58,000 nt of DNA, taken from the NCBI GenBank assembly GCA_014529385.2, contig CM043946.1, positions 22,190,577 to 22,248,576 of the forward strand, written 5' to 3'. Positions 44,932-56,521 of this stretch are shown here, piece by piece. Numbering within the stretch: the stretch's first letter is position 1; the number at the start of each line of letters is the position of its first letter. The position numbers and the translations under genes were made by a program. The DNA comes from Adiantum capillus-veneris (taxonomy: Eukaryota; Streptophyta; Polypodiopsida; Polypodiales; Pteridaceae). The notes under the pieces are model-generated. The model ran no database searches and was not told the DNA's origin. It worked only from the letters and a program-made list of their open reading frames with translations.

Positions 44932-45675
44932 TCAGCGCCACTTTCTTCTTTCTTTGGCCTCCAAGCGTGCTTGCGTGCGCTCACGCTCTATGGCTTCCAT
45001 TCTTTCTTTGTGTTCACGATCGAATTCTGCCTTTCTTTTTGCTCTTCTTTCCTCACGTTTTAACTTTCTCTCAATCATCATCTTATGGAAAGCCTCCATA
45101 GGATCTGGTGCAATCCTTGGCATAGATGGGGAAGGGGGAGGGTCGGAAAAACCTCCTGGTGGGGAAAATTCTTCTTCACCACTTCCATGCTCATCACCTC
45201 CATGGGAAGTATCCATTCCGCTTCGGGTAATGACCATACACTGAAGTCTTGGGTTCTTAAGTTCACTAGGAACTTGGATTCTTATGGGTCTTGGGTTCTT
45301 GGTTTCTTGGTTTCTTGAGTCTTGAGGTTCTTTAGGTTCTTCTTTAGCTTGCAATTTGTGTTAGAGAAGGATCTTCTCTTACCCAAGCTCTTCTCTTTCC
45401 CGCGGGTGCACCCCTTGGCGGCCTTACGCTCACACCAAAGTTGCTTTTTCCCACCTCACGTCGATTGGCCGGCCGCTAAGTGCACGGTCCGCTCTCAATG
45501 AGTAAAAAGAGAAACAAGGGGAGGCTAGACAATCTTTTCTTTCTTGGGTTTCCTCTCACTCTTCAAAACACGATTAGGAATCGATACGCACAAGAGGTCT
45601 TGGGTTACATGCGACCGCAACAAGCAAAAAAACATTCTGTGGTTCTTTCCTTTAGTGATACAGAACACTGTCAAA
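44932..45675 (-). pseudogene. Class-1 element U5 gag-like N-terminus, truncated
   Basis: ORF 44932-45354 reads MQAKEEPKEPQDSRNQET, then MVITRSGMDTSHGGDEHGSG, SDPPPSPSMPRIAPDPMEA and a Lys/Arg/Glu coiled-coil stretch (ERKLKREERRAKRKAEFDRE), cut after ARLEAKERR by the LINE fragment. The leader 45355-45675 leads back to the PBS. The nearly identical N-terminus at 48082-48468 shows this is a second copy of the same element type. Confidence 0.75.
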
Positions 45676-45687
45676 GCTCTGATACCA
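45676..45687 (-). other. Primer-binding site next to LTR c
   Basis: GCTCTGATACCA on the plus strand, one base before the LTR c boundary (TGTAAGGTGCAGG at 45689). Confidence 0.9.
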
Positions 45688-45688
45688 A

Positions 45689-46911
45689 TGTAAGGTGCAG
45701 GAGAGGTGAATGTTGAACTTTGCTCAAGATGAGTGCTCCGAACTGTGCTCAAGGGTTCCTTTTACTTACGAAAGGGAGAGACTTCCGTTCCTTTAGTGAG
45801 AGAGTGCAATGGACACAAACAAAGTGGTGAACACTGTGAATGAAGGTGTTGAGACTGAGAGATAAAGAGAGAAGAATACGACACCAGAATGTTGTCACAC
45901 CCTCCTCCGAAGGTCCCACTCTCTATGGCGGGAGGGGTCTACTATTGATTGCACAAATCTCTACAATGCTTTGGACTTGCCGACGATGTCGACGACAATG
46001 AGGACGGCGACGAGATGGGCTGAAATGTGAAAACGGTAATGGCTGAAATCTTTAAATCTTTATCTGCTGAATTCTGACTCTATGTCGGTGACGATATCGA
46101 TGGCGACGATGCGATGATGACGCGCTGGAAACGAAGAGACTGAAATCTGTGTTTTCCGGGCTGAAACTGTAAACGCTCGTTGATCTGACCGTGCGGCGAG
46201 GATCTGCTGCGGGAAGGTGAGATCTGCGAGGTTCGGGACTTCTACTGCGGTGTGTCTATGCTGAAAACTGAAAATACTAATGCTTCTGATGATCTTATCG
46301 CGAAGGATCTGTAAAACGCTAGGCTGTCATGCTACTCCAAAAACGCTAGGCTGATTTGGGGATCTGTTGCAAAAACGCTTGGTGTCTTGCGCTGTCTTGC
46401 TATCGCCAAGCTGATCTGCAAATGTAAAACGCTGGGGCTGATCTGTAATGCTGAAAACACTGGCTGTCCTTGTGGCTGAAAATGCTAAGTCTTCTTGCCG
46501 GGAGGGGGGGGGGTCTTGCTGAGAAGGTGCACTTTTGGACACAGTTTCCTCCTGCCTCTTCTGCCAAAAAGTGCTATCGCTAGGTTTTCTTATATACTTG
46601 CTTGTCAAATTGCCCTACCCAGTTTCCCAACAGAAGTCACTTAATAATAATAAGTGAAAAATGGCTAAAATAGGGAAAATAGATCTATGCAGTGTAAAAA
46701 TGCTCCGGATGAGTTATGACTGTAAGTTGCTGATCATGTTGTGTGCAACTAGAGGATATGCATCTACTCTAAGTGCCTGGATATGCACGGTCTGAGAACA
46801 GACTCACGAAAGTGCCAGAACACTTCCTAAGCTAACTGAACTGAACTGAACCCAACCCTAGTCATGAAGTAGCTTGTCCACCTACACATAGGGTTAGATA
46901 TGCATGTGACA
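45689..46911 (-). mobile_element. Class-1 LTR c, shared by two internal regions
   Basis: 1223 bp, TGTAAGGTGCAGG to GCATGTGACA. A PBS lies on its low-coordinate side and a polypurine tract on its high-coordinate side, so it is at once 5' LTR of the truncated U5 and 3' LTR of U4. A G10-like run lies near 46502. Confidence 0.9.
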
Positions 46912-46924
46912 TCCCCTCCTTTTC
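46912..46924 (-). other. Polypurine tract of element U4
   Basis: Minus-strand GAAAAGGAGGGGA immediately before the LTR c sense start TGTCACATGC. Confidence 0.85.
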
Positions 46925-48757
46925 AAAGTGAGGTACTGGTACCAAACTGTATGGCGTCGAGGGAGATCGCCAACAGCGTCTCGAATCCTGGAAAGGACTG
47001 TTCGCCGGCCCACTCTGATACATGGGTCATGCGATACTTGAACTTCATAAAGGTCTGCAATGCTTGCTTCTTTGGGACGCGCCGAAAGTGACACAAAGTC
47101 ATCTGTGGCTCCTTCAATGCTTCAACTTTGTCTATAGTCATGCGTCGACCTTCTTCAAGAATCTCCGAGGATGAAAATTGATGAAACCACTTCCAACACA
47201 AAAACATGAACATACCTATTCCATGTAAAGTGATTGGTCTTCTTTAAATACTGTGCATGCAATGTAGATGGACATATAGACGGAGTGCCAAACCGTTCAT
47301 CAAACACACACAAACAATGGATTCGAAACTTGTCTTTCTGATCAAAATCAATCAACTGTGGCAAATCACAATGGAAATGCCGATGCTTGATGCTCCATCC
47401 TTCTTGTGCTCTTTCTAAGACTGTGTCATGCCAAGGAAGAGACATGGAATGTGAATTCCTTGGGTGCAAACATTTCAACTTTTCATGAGTAATCCGCATA
47501 CATCCGTGCTCATTCATGAGTGAATCGTGTTCGTCGTGCAATATGTCATACCTATGAAACAATATCACATAAGGACGGTGACTAAAATACACGAAATCAT
47601 CACGAATGAAACACCCGAACAATGCGTTCTAACTAATGAATCGAACACATAATACTTCCTGTGGGGGTTCTTTGGACCTCGATTCGAGAGCCAAGATCGG
47701 TTCTTCGTGATTGATTGAATCTGCAATGAGGTTAGCTTCACTAAAAAAAAGTATCAACTAAACCATCATCCTTGTGAACAATCACATCTTGATCATACAA
47801 ATCATCATGCTTACCATTATCAAGCAATTCATCATGCTTATCCTGATCATGCAATGCACCATGCTTATCATTATCATGCAAATCATGTGTGTCATGCTTT
47901 TTGGAAAAGAAGAGACTGAGAGAGTCACGCTCTCCTGAATCTCTTTAATTTGCGTCTGCACATTAGAAAATAGTAGGAACAATGCGGCTTTCCTTTCGTT
48001 GTGCTCACGATCCATTTCGGCTCTTCTTTCTTTGGCCTCCAAGTGTGCTTGCTCGCGCTCACGCTCTATGGCTGCCATTCTTTATTTGTGTTCACGATCA
48101 AATTCTGCCTTTCTTTTTGCTCTTCTTTCTTCACGTTCTAACTTTCTCTCCATCATCATCTTATCGAAAGCCTCCATAGGATCTGGTGCAATCCTTGGCA
48201 TAGATGGGGAAGGGGGAGGGTCGGAAAAACCTCCTGGTGGGGAAAATTCTTCTTCGCCACTTCCATGCTCATCACCTCCATGCGAAGTATCCATTCCGCT
48301 TCGGGTAATGACCATATACTGAAGTCTTGGGTTCTTAAGTTCACTAGGAACTTGGGCTCTTGTGGGTCTTGGGTTCTTGGTTTCTTCAGTCTTGAGGTTC
48401 TTGAGGTTCTGGAGTCTGTTCTTCTTTAGCTTGCAATCTGTGTTAGAGAAGGATCTTCTCTTACCCAACCTCTTTTCTTTCTCGCTGGTGCACCCTTTGG
48501 CGGCCTTGCGCTCACACCAAGGTTGCTTTTTCTCAACTCACGTCGATTGGCCGGCCGTTAAGTGCACGGTCGGCTCTCAATGAGTGAAAAGAGAAACAAG
48601 GGGAGGCTAGACAATCCCTTCTCTCTTGGGTTTCCTCTCACTCTTCAAAACACGATTAGGAATCGACACGCCCAAGAGGTCTTGGGTTACGTGCGATCGC
48701 AACAAGAAAAAACAAATTCTGTAGTTTTATCTTTGAGTGATACAGAACACTGTCAAA
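46925..48757 (-). pseudogene. Class-1 element U4 internal region
   Basis: Complete short internal region of about 1.85 kb between LTR d and LTR c. N-terminal gag-like ORF 48082-48468 (SGMDTSHGGDEHGSGEEEFS; coiled-coil LEREERRAKRKAEFDREHKE), a continuation 47782-48078 (EREREQAHLEAKERRAEMDR), a degenerated His/Asp repeat (47770-47900) now read as Met/Ile because of a frameshift, and 3' ORFs 47155-47622 and 46923-47213 (SMSLPWHDTVLERAQ, FRRVPKKQALQTFMKFKY). It lacks gag core, zinc knuckle, protease and all pol functions that would allow autonomy. Confidence 0.7.
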
Positions 48758-48769
48758 GCTTTGATACCA
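48758..48769 (-). other. Primer-binding site of element U4
   Basis: GCTTTGATACCA on the plus strand; one transition from the canonical GCTCTGATACCA. Confidence 0.85.
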
Positions 48770-48770
48770 A

Positions 48771-49956
48771 TGTAAGGTACAGCGGAAGTGAATGTTGAAC
48801 TTTGCTCAAGATGAGTGCTCTGAGCTGTGCTCAAGGGTTCCTTTTACTTACGGAAGGGAGAGCCTTCCGTTCCTTTAGTGAGGGAGTGCAATGGACACAA
48901 AAAAAGTGGTGAACACTGTGAATGAAGGTGTTGAGACTGAGAGATAGAGAGAGAAGAATATGACACCAGAATGTTGTCAAACCCTCCTCCGAAGGTCCCA
49001 CTCTCTATGGTGGGAGTGGTCTACTATTGATTGCACAAATCTCTACAATGCTTTGGACTTGCCGATGATGTCGACGACAATGAGGACGACGACGAGACGG
49101 GCTAAAATCTGAAAGCGCTAATGGCTGAAATCTCCAAATCTTTATCTGCTGAATTCTGACTCTATGTCGGTGACGATGTCGATGGCGACGATGCGACGAT
49201 GACGCGCCGAAAACTTAAAGGCTGAAATCTGTGTTTTTCGGGCTGAAACTGTAAACGCTTGTTGATCTGACCGTGGGGCGAGGATCTGCGACGAGAAGGT
49301 GAGATCTGCGAGGTTCGAGACTTCTACTGCGATGTGTCTACGCTGAAAACTGAAAACAGTGATGCTTCTGATGATCTTGTCGCGAAGGATCTGCAAAACA
49401 CTAGGTTGATTTGGGGGTCTGCTGCAAAAACACTAGGTGTCTTGCTCTGTCTTGCTGTCACCAAGCTGATCTGCAAATGTAAAATGCTGGGACTGATCTG
49501 CAATGCTCAAAACGCTGGCTGTCCTTGTGGTTGAAAACGCTAAGTCTTCTTGCCAGGGGGGGGGGTCTTGCTGAGAAGGTGCACTGTTGGACACAGGTGC
49601 CTGCTGCCTCTTCTGCTAGAAAGTGCTAGTGCTAGGTTTTCTTATATACTTGCTTGTCAAATTGGCCTACCCAGTTTCGCAACAAAAGTCACTTAATAAT
49701 AATAAGTGAAAAATGGCTAAAATAGGAAAAATAGGTCTATGCACTGTAAAAATGCTCTTGATGGGTTCTGACTGTAATTTGATGGTCATGCTGTCTGCAG
49801 CCAGAGAATATGCCTCTACTCTAAGTCCCTAGACATGCACAGTCTGCGAACACTCACAAAAGTGCCAGAACACTTCCTAAGCTAACTGAACTAAACCGAA
49901 CCCTAGTCATGAAGTAGCTTGTCCACGTACACATAGGGTTAGATGTACATGTGACA
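48771..49956 (-). mobile_element. Class-1 LTR d (5' LTR of U4)
   Basis: 1186 bp, TGTAAGGTACAGCGG to TACATGTGACA. Very similar to LTR c in layout. Its outer side carries no target duplication but runs directly into a type-2 LTR-like segment. Confidence 0.9.
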
Positions 49957-50457
49957 GGCCGAGGCGCCTAAACCCTAAGAAGAACAAGTAACAGAACAAC
50001 AAGTCCTACCAACTTATGGGGACCCCGTCCGATGGGGCCCCAAGTGACATAAAGGATTAAAATAAAGCAAGACTCTCACACACACACAAAAGAGACTTGC
50101 GCAAACTGATGACGTGGCATATTTTTGAAAATTGCGTTGGCATGATGACGTGGCAAGCTGTATGGATTTTCGAGTTTTACGTTGACTGTTGTACGGAATT
50201 CTGTGATTTATGCTGGCAGATTTTTGGCATTGCTTTTGGACCAGAAGCTTTTGAGTTTGAAGGCTTTTCACTGTACTACTTTTTAGGCCAAGGGCCTTTG
50301 AATATGTACTAAGGGCTCATTGTCTGGCATGCTTCCTAGAGAAGGTGCACAGCGTGGAGTTCCGGCTTGTACTGTGTTGATGCAATATAAAGAAATACCG
50401 AAAGGGGTGCCAAGGTTTGGAGCCAATACTCTCTGAGGTGGCATTCCGCCACTCCGT

Positions 50458-50501
<44 letters not shown>

Positions 50502-50579
50502 AAATTAGTTGTTATTGAAGTGCTAAAAGTCTGTTCAGTCTGTTCTTTTCTATTGGCACGTGGTGCCTGTCTTGTGACA
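49957..50579 (+). mobile_element. Type-2 LTR (plus orientation) between two class-1 LTRs
   Basis: Contains GAAATACCGAAAGGGG, TTGGAGCCAATACTCTCTGA, a (CT)n run (50463-50498), AAGTGCTAAAAGTCTG and ends CTGTCTTGTGACA, the same end as element B's LTR (CATCTTGTGACA) and complementary to 18280-18540. It is followed by a single G and then immediately by class-1 LTR e. Its start overlaps the GTGACA end of LTR d, so exact limits are ambiguous. Confidence 0.65.
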
Positions 50580-50580
50580 G

Positions 50581-50985
50581 TGTAAGGTGCAGCGGAATGA
50601 ATGTTGTTCTTTCTCAAGATGAGTGATCCATATTTGCTCAAGGTTCCTTTTAGTTCTTATGGAAGGGAGAGCCTTCCGTTCTTAATGGAGAGTACTATGA
50701 TCACGAAAAAAATGAGTGGACACTGTGTGTGCAAGTGGATGAGACTGAGAGATAGAGTGAAGAGAGATACGACACCAAGGACGTTGTAAAACCCTCCTCC
50801 GAAGGCCCCCCTCTCGTTGGCGAGAGTGTTCTACGATTGATTGCACAAACGGGTACAATGATGATGTATAAAACTGATGCAGATCTAGGCTATGTCAACG
50901 ACGACAACCGGGATGGCGATAACGACAAAGGGGCTGAAAATGGAATGCTTCTAACTGCTGTCCAAAAACGCTAACTGTTGAAATA
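50581..50985 (-). mobile_element. Class-1 LTR e, truncated
   Basis: TGTAAGGTGCAGCGGAATGA and about 400 bp of LTR, ending within the AAAACGCT cluster (CCAAAAACGCTAACTGTTG). It then jumps to internal sequence (ATGCCCATGCTTGGTGCTC, matching 57000), so the rest of the LTR, the polypurine tract and about 450 bp of internal sequence are deleted. Confidence 0.85.
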
Positions 50986-51600
50986 ATGCCCATGCTTGGT
51001 GCTCATACTTTCATGTGCTTGTTCTACGAATGTGTCATGCCAAGGAAGAGACATGGAATGTGACTTCCTTACATACATACTTTTCAGCTTTTCATGAGAA
51101 ATCTACATACATTCGTGCTCATCCATGAGAGAAACGTGCTCAACATACAATATGTCATGCCTAGGAAAAGGGATCACATAAAGATGCTGCCTAAAATACA
51201 GGAAACGATCACGAATGAAACACTCGAACAATGCGTGCATACTAATCATGCGAACACATAATACTTCCTGTGAGGGTTCTTTGAACCTAGGCTTGAGAGC
51301 CAAGATCGATCCTTCGTGACTGATCAAATCTGCAACGAGGTTAGCTTCGCTAGAAAAAGCATCAACTAACACATCATCCTTGTGAGCAATCACATCTTCT
51401 TCATGCAACTCATCATGCTTGTGAGAAATCACATCTTGATCATGCAAATCATCATGCTTGTCTTTATCATCCAAATCATTATACTGATCCTTGTCAATCA
51501 AATCATCATGCTGCTCACAATCATGCAAATCCTGTATGTCATGCTTTGGAGAAAAAGAGACTGAGAGAGTCTCCTTCTCATGAATCCGTTCAATCTTGTC
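50986..51600 (-). pseudogene. Class-1 element U3: His/Asp repeat and 3' ORF start
   Basis: ORF 51103-51528: HDCEQHDDLIDKDQYNDL, DDKDKHDDLHDQDVISHKHD, then VDAFSSEANLVADL, EPSQEVLCVRMIS and IPFPRHDILYVEHVSLMDEH. The N-terminal third is encoded by the 27-bp minisatellite (about 51380-51540). It follows the protease on the same strand and the frame is broken between them. The position normally held by RT is occupied by this repeat. Confidence 0.7.
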
Positions 51601-52053
51601 CTACATATTAGCAATGAGAGATGGAGAATGAACAACGTCCTCTCCATGAATGACAATGGGAGAACCACTTTTGGCATTGAGAGTGAAAGTGTTAGCCTCC
51701 CAATCAATGAGAGGGTTAGCATCACGAAACCATCGAATGCCCAAAATCATATCACATCCTGAGAAAGGAGAGACAACAAATCTTCTAGTGAAGGCAGCTT
51801 GTTGAATTGCAAACAAAACATCAAGGCACTCCTCCGTGATGAGAGCGTCCATACCGGGAACAAAGCCAGAGACCTCGACAGGAGATCTCTGACTAACTTT
51901 TACGCGGGCTCTCTCAACAAGAGAGGGACTGATCACATCATGCATATTACCTGGATCAAACAATATGACAAAACACTGCCCTATCATATGACTATAACAT
52001 TTAATGAGAGAATCATCAATAAGAGTGTCATGAGAAACTTGGGACACACTCAT
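51601..52053 (-). CDS. Class-1 element U3 protease-like domain
   Basis: 150 codons with CFVILFDPGNMHDVIS (active-site D-S/T-G as DPG), VEVSGFVPGMDALI, FSGCDMILGIRWFRDANPLI (ILG flap-end) and IDWEANTFTLNAKSG, a retropepsin-like domain of the gypsy type. It lies 3' of the zinc knuckle, as in Gag-Pro. The DPG site is likely inactive. Confidence 0.7.
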   Translation of the reverse strand: MSVSQVSHDTLIDDSLIKCYSHMIGQCFVILFDPGNMHDVISPSLVERARVKVSQRSPVEVSGFVPGMDALITEECLDVLFAIQQAAFTRRFVVSPFSGCDMILGIRWFRDANPLIDWEANTFTLNAKSGSPIVIHGEDVVHSPSLIANM

Positions 52054-52124
52054 GTTATCATTAATTGCATTGACAGAGCAGTGGGTTCTGTGGATTCTTT
52101 AGATTCATTCGATTCAAGCTTAGG

Positions 52125-52166
52125 ACATGTTCTTTTTATGTGACCCTTAATGTGACAATGAAAACA
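52125..52166 (-). CDS. CCHC zinc knuckle of U3 Gag
   Basis: CFHCHIKGHIKRTC, a perfect C-X2-C-X4-H-X4-C retroviral-type zinc knuckle, followed by PKL. It lies between the Gag core (52446-52949) and the protease and is preceded by an Asn/Ser/Thr-rich linker with a frame break near 52360. Confidence 0.8.
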
Positions 52167-52949
52167 ACAACCTTTTTTAGAATAAGTGCTTTGCTCTTCC
52201 GACGTGATGTATCCTCCTACAATTCCTTGTGCTACCTTTTCATCTGGACTAAGCTTACGTTTAGCAATTGTGTTAGCCTTACCCTTAGATTCATTGGAAG
52301 AATTCTTTTCTGAGAGACTGTTGGAAGATTGGTTAGAAGAGTTACCATTCTTACCATCTTACCGTTCTTACCGTTCTGAGGGTTCTGAGAAGTCTGCGAG
52401 GTACTTGTGGACGTCTTGTTCTCCTTAGGCTTTCCCTTGCTGGCTTCATCTCTGTGCGAGAGCAATCGCTACCGCCTTGTTGAGATTGATTGGATCGAGC
52501 ACCTCTACATCGTACTTGATATACTCGTCCAATCCATAAAGGAATGCCTCTTTGCGTTCATCATCCGACTTGCGTAATTGGGTACCTAAATACAAAACAC
52601 GAATAGAAAAAGACATAACCGGCATACCATTTTGCTTGAGAGCGCGCCAATCGTCCTTCAATCGTGCGAGGTATTGAGGTGGTATAAAACACGCCTTGAG
52701 CTTGTCTTGGAAATCAGCCCAATTGAAGGAAAGGAGCGTGAGTTCGTCGGCTTCCTCTAGGTGCGTGGCTAACTGTGCCTCTTGCCATGCGTGGTACCAA
52801 TTAATGGCATCACCAGCAAGGTACATAGCTGCCGTCAATACCTTGCTATTCCCTGTCTTCTTAGTTGTCGCAAAATAAGCATTAAATTGATGCAACCAAG
52901 AATGAATAACCGCAGCATCCATCTTACCATCATACTTACCGAAAGTCAA
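52167..52949 (-). pseudogene. Class-1 element U3 Gag core and linker
   Basis: ORF 52446-52949: MTFGKYDGKMDAAVIHSWLH, AAMYLAGDAINWYHAW, FNWADFQDKLKACFIPPQYL, RLKDDWRALKQNG, FLYGLDEYIKYDVEVL. This is a retrotransposon gag domain of normal size (about 165 residues). Downstream, 52232-52465 is a Lys/Asn/Ser-rich linker in another frame, so at least one frameshift has occurred. It is the only class-1 copy here that keeps the gag core. Confidence 0.8.
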
Positions 52950-53935
52950 CTTCTCTGTGACTGGATGGTTGAAATCCGCATCGTGGCTTGCGCCACTTGA
53001 GGAACTCCCACGATCTTTGGCTGGTTCGGATTTCGAGGCAAGTACTTGTCAAATCAACTCTTGAGTGCGTAGTTCTCTTTGAGCCTCTCGCTCGATCTCC
53101 AAGGCCACTCTTTGAGTGGCACGCTCGGCCTCCAAGGCCGCGCTTCGTGCTGCCGCTTCCTTCTTTCTTTGTTCTTTTCTTTCTTTTCATTCATCGCGCT
53201 CGCGTTCTAAAGCAATGCGATTTGCTTCTTGTTGTGCGGAAATTCTTTCGTTTCTTTCGTCGCGCTCGTGGTCCTTAGCTTCCTGTTGTTCTGCTTTGCT
53301 TGCTAGTTGTGCCAACGCAACTAGATTCGTTTCTTGTTGTTGTGTCATCATGTCCAACATCGACTTGGCGATCCCCTCCATAGAAGTTGGTACAACTCGT
53401 GGCATAGATGGCGAACGGGGAGGGTCGGAAAAATCTCTTGGTGGGGAGAACTCTTCGTCGCCTCTCTCATGCTCATCACCTGTATGCGAAGTATCCATTC
53501 CGCTTCAGGTGACGACCATGCACTATGATCTTTGGTTCTTAAGTTCACGAGGAATTTGGGTTCTTGAGGGTCTTGAGGTTCTTGAGGTTCTTGAGGGGTT
53601 CTTTCGCTTGCAAACCGTGTTTGAGAAGAATCCTCTCTTCATCCGAGTTCTACTCCTTTCCGCCGGCGCACCCCTTGGCGGCCTTGCACTCACACCAAGG
53701 TTTCTTTTTCCCACCTCATGTCAATTGGCCGGCCGCTAAGTGCACGGTCCGCTCTCAAAGAGTAAAAAAAGACACAAGGGGAGACTGGACAAACCCTTCT
53801 TTCCTGGGATTCCTGCCACTCTTCAAAAACACGATTAGGAATCGACACGTGCAAGCGAACTTGGGTTCGTGCGACCGCAACAAGCAAAAAAAATTCTTGT
53901 GATTCTTTCCTTGAGTGATATAGAACACTGCCAAA
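52950..53935 (-). pseudogene. Class-1 element U3 Gag N-terminus and leader
   Basis: From 53498: MDTSHTGDEHERGDEEFSPP, SDPPRSPSMPRVVPTSMEGI, then a Gln/Glu/Arg-rich coiled-coil stretch, a TGA after ERERDE (about 53187), continuing KERKEQRKKEAAARSAALEA (52936-53190) and joining the gag core. Leader 53550-53935 has the CCTCAAGAACC repeats seen in the other copies. Confidence 0.75.
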
Positions 53936-53947
53936 GCTCTGATACCA
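53936..53947 (-). other. Primer-binding site of element U3
   Basis: GCTCTGATACCA on the plus strand, one base before LTR f. Confidence 0.9.
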
Positions 53948-53948
53948 A

Positions 53949-55064
53949 TGTAAGGTGCAGCGGAATGAATGTTGTTCTTTCTCAAGATGAGTGATCCATA
54001 TTTGCTCAAGGTTCCTTTCAGTTCTTATGGAAGGGAGAGCCTTCCGTTCTTAATGGAGAGTGCTATGATCACGAACAAAATGAGTGGACATTGTGCGTGC
54101 AAGTGTATGAGACTGAGAGATAGAGAGAAGAGAGATACGACACCAGAGACGTTGTAAAACCCTCCTCCCTCTCGTTGGCGAGAGTGGTCTATGATTGATT
54201 GCACAAACGGGTACAATGATGATGCATTAAACTAATGCAGATCTAGGCTATGTCGATGATGACAACCGGGATGGCGATGACGACAAAGGGGCTGAAAATG
54301 GAATGCTTCTAACTGCTGTCTAAAAAACGCTAACTGCTGAAATCTGGTGCGGGTGAATTGCTCATTTTTCGGGGCTGTTTTGGGCTGCTGAAAAACACTG
54401 CAATAGCCTGATAAAAACGTTGAGGATTGCTATGTTTTATGGCTGAAAACGCTGTTGTCCTGCTTCCATCTGATGCTGAAAAATGCCAGGGAACAAGGCC
54501 TTCTGGCGCTCCTGAAAAACGCCAGGTGCAAGGGGTGGGCCTGCGGTCAAGCATTTGCTGAAAACGCCAAGGCAAAGGGGGGGATGCTGGCGATGATGCA
54601 AAACGCTAGGTCTTGGGTGAGGGAAAACGCCAAGAGGATCTTGGAGAGTCTTGCTGAGAGAGGGGGGAACCTGTCGTCAATGGCCTGCTTTTCTCCTTGC
54701 TCATATGCCATTTAGTGCTAACTTTGGTTTGCTTATATATTTTCTTACCCAAATTGCCCTACCTACTTTTGTTGGAAAGTCGCTTAAATCAATAAGTGAA
54801 AAATGTCAAAAATAGGAAAAATAAGCTAAATGCACTGGAAAATTCCCTTGATGGAATCTGATGGATTCTGATGGGAATACTGATGATCATGCTATGTGCA
54901 ATCAGAGGATATGCATCTATACTAAGTGACTGGGCATGCACGGTCTACGAATAGACTCACAAAAAGTGCCAGATCACTTCTAATTTAGACTGACTGGACT
55001 TACGGAAACCCTGTTATGGTGTAGCTTGTCCACGGACACATAGGGTTGAATGTGTCACGTGACA
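53949..55064 (-). mobile_element. Class-1 LTR f, shared by two internal regions
   Basis: 1116 bp, TGTAAGGTGCAGCGG to GTGTCACGTGACA. The PBS on the low side and polypurine tract on the high side make it 5' LTR of U3 and 3' LTR of the small fragment U2. Confidence 0.9.
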
Positions 55065-55077
55065 TCCCCTCCTTTTC
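55065..55077 (-). other. Polypurine tract next to LTR f
   Basis: Minus-strand GAAAAGGAGGGGA directly before the LTR sense start TGTCACGTGACAC. Confidence 0.85.
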
Positions 55078-55422
55078 AAAGTGAGGTACTGGTACCGAAC
55101 TGTATGGTGTCGAGGGAGATCGCCAATAGCATCCGGAATCCTGGAAGGGACTTTTCGTCGGCCCACTCTGATGTGTGGGTCGTGCGGTACTTGAACTTCA
55201 TAAAGGTCTGCAACGCTTGCTTCTTTGGGCCGCGCCGAAAGCGACACAAAGTCTTATGTGGCTCCTTCGATGCTCCAACTTCGTCTAGAGTCGTGCTTCT
55301 TCCTTCTTCAAGAATCTCCATGGCTGAAAATTCCTGAAACCATTTCCAACACAAAACCATGAACATACCCACTTTTTGGCAGAAGAGATAGCAGATACCA
55401 TCTGCAGTGCACCTTCTCATGG
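55078..55422 (-). pseudogene. Class-1 fragment U2: only the 3' internal end
   Basis: Encodes the conserved 3' ORF end (FRRGPKKQALQTFMKFKY, SLPGFRMLLAISLDTI) in 55076-55360, and then about 55 bp of plus-oriented LTR-like sequence (TTTTGGCAGAAGAG, GTGCACCTTCTCAT) before LTR g. This is a junction of three class-1 fragments. Confidence 0.7.
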
Positions 55423-56521
55423 TAGGTGCAGCGGAATGATTGTTTGCGCTTTGCTCAAGATGAGTGCTCCGAACTGTGTTCAAGGGTTCCTTTTAGTTCT
55501 TATGGAAGGTAGAGCCTTCCGTTCTTAATGAGAGAATGCTATGATCACAAACAAAGTGAATGGATACTGTGCGCGTAAGTGAATGAGACTGAGAGATAGA
55601 GAGAGAAGAGAGATACGACACCAGAGACGTTGTAAAACCCTCCTCCGAAGGCCCCACTCTCGTCGGCAAGAGTGGTCTACTTATTGATTGCACAAAGTGG
55701 TACAATGCGGATGCAATGGACTAATGCAACTTGGGACTATGACGATGACGACGACGACTTTAGGGCTGAAATCTGTGGTCTTCTATCTGCTGAATTTTGG
55801 GACTGTTTCGGTGGCTGAAAATGACTGTTTTGGCTGCGTTTTCGAGGGCTGAAAATGGGGTTCTTCTGCATCCGACTAGGGCTGATCTGGGCTTGTTAAA
55901 AACGCTGATTTTCTGCGTTTTTATGCTGCTGAATTTGTGTTTTTGCAATGCTGAAAACGCTGAGGCAATCGCTGGAAAATGACAGCTCTTGATGGCGATC
56001 CAATGCTAGCTAGGGGGACATGCTATTGCTGCTTGAAAACGCCAGGTTGCCAGAGAGGATGGCGATGATCCAAGCTGATAAACGCTAGGCTGATGTGCGG
56101 TGAGGATGAGGACCAAAAACGCTAGGGGTGCCTGTTGAGTATGTGCTCCTGCTGCCTCTTCTGCCAGAAAGTGCTAACTTGGGTTTGCTTATATATTAAC
56201 TTGACAAAATTGCCCTACCTACTTTTGTTGGAAAGTCACTTAAAAATAATAAGTGAAAATACCAAAAATAGAAAAATTAGGCTAAATGCACTGGACAATT
56301 CCCCTGACTAAATCTGATGGATTCTGAAGGGAATACTGATGATCATGCTGTGTGCAACTAGAGGATATGCATCTACACTAAGTAAGTGGGCATGCACAGT
56401 CTACGAATAGACTCACAAAAGTGCCAGATCACTTCTAAATCTAGACTTGACTGGACTGATTGAACCTTGATCATGCTGTACCTTGTCCACGGACACATAG
56501 GGTTGGATGTGTCACGTGACA
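55423..56521 (-). mobile_element. Class-1 LTR g (3' LTR of U1)
   Basis: Starts as TAGGTGCAGCGGAATGA (the first few bases of TGTAAGG are altered) and ends GTCACGTGACA before a polypurine tract. About 1.1 kb, with an AAAACGCT cluster in the middle. Confidence 0.85.
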
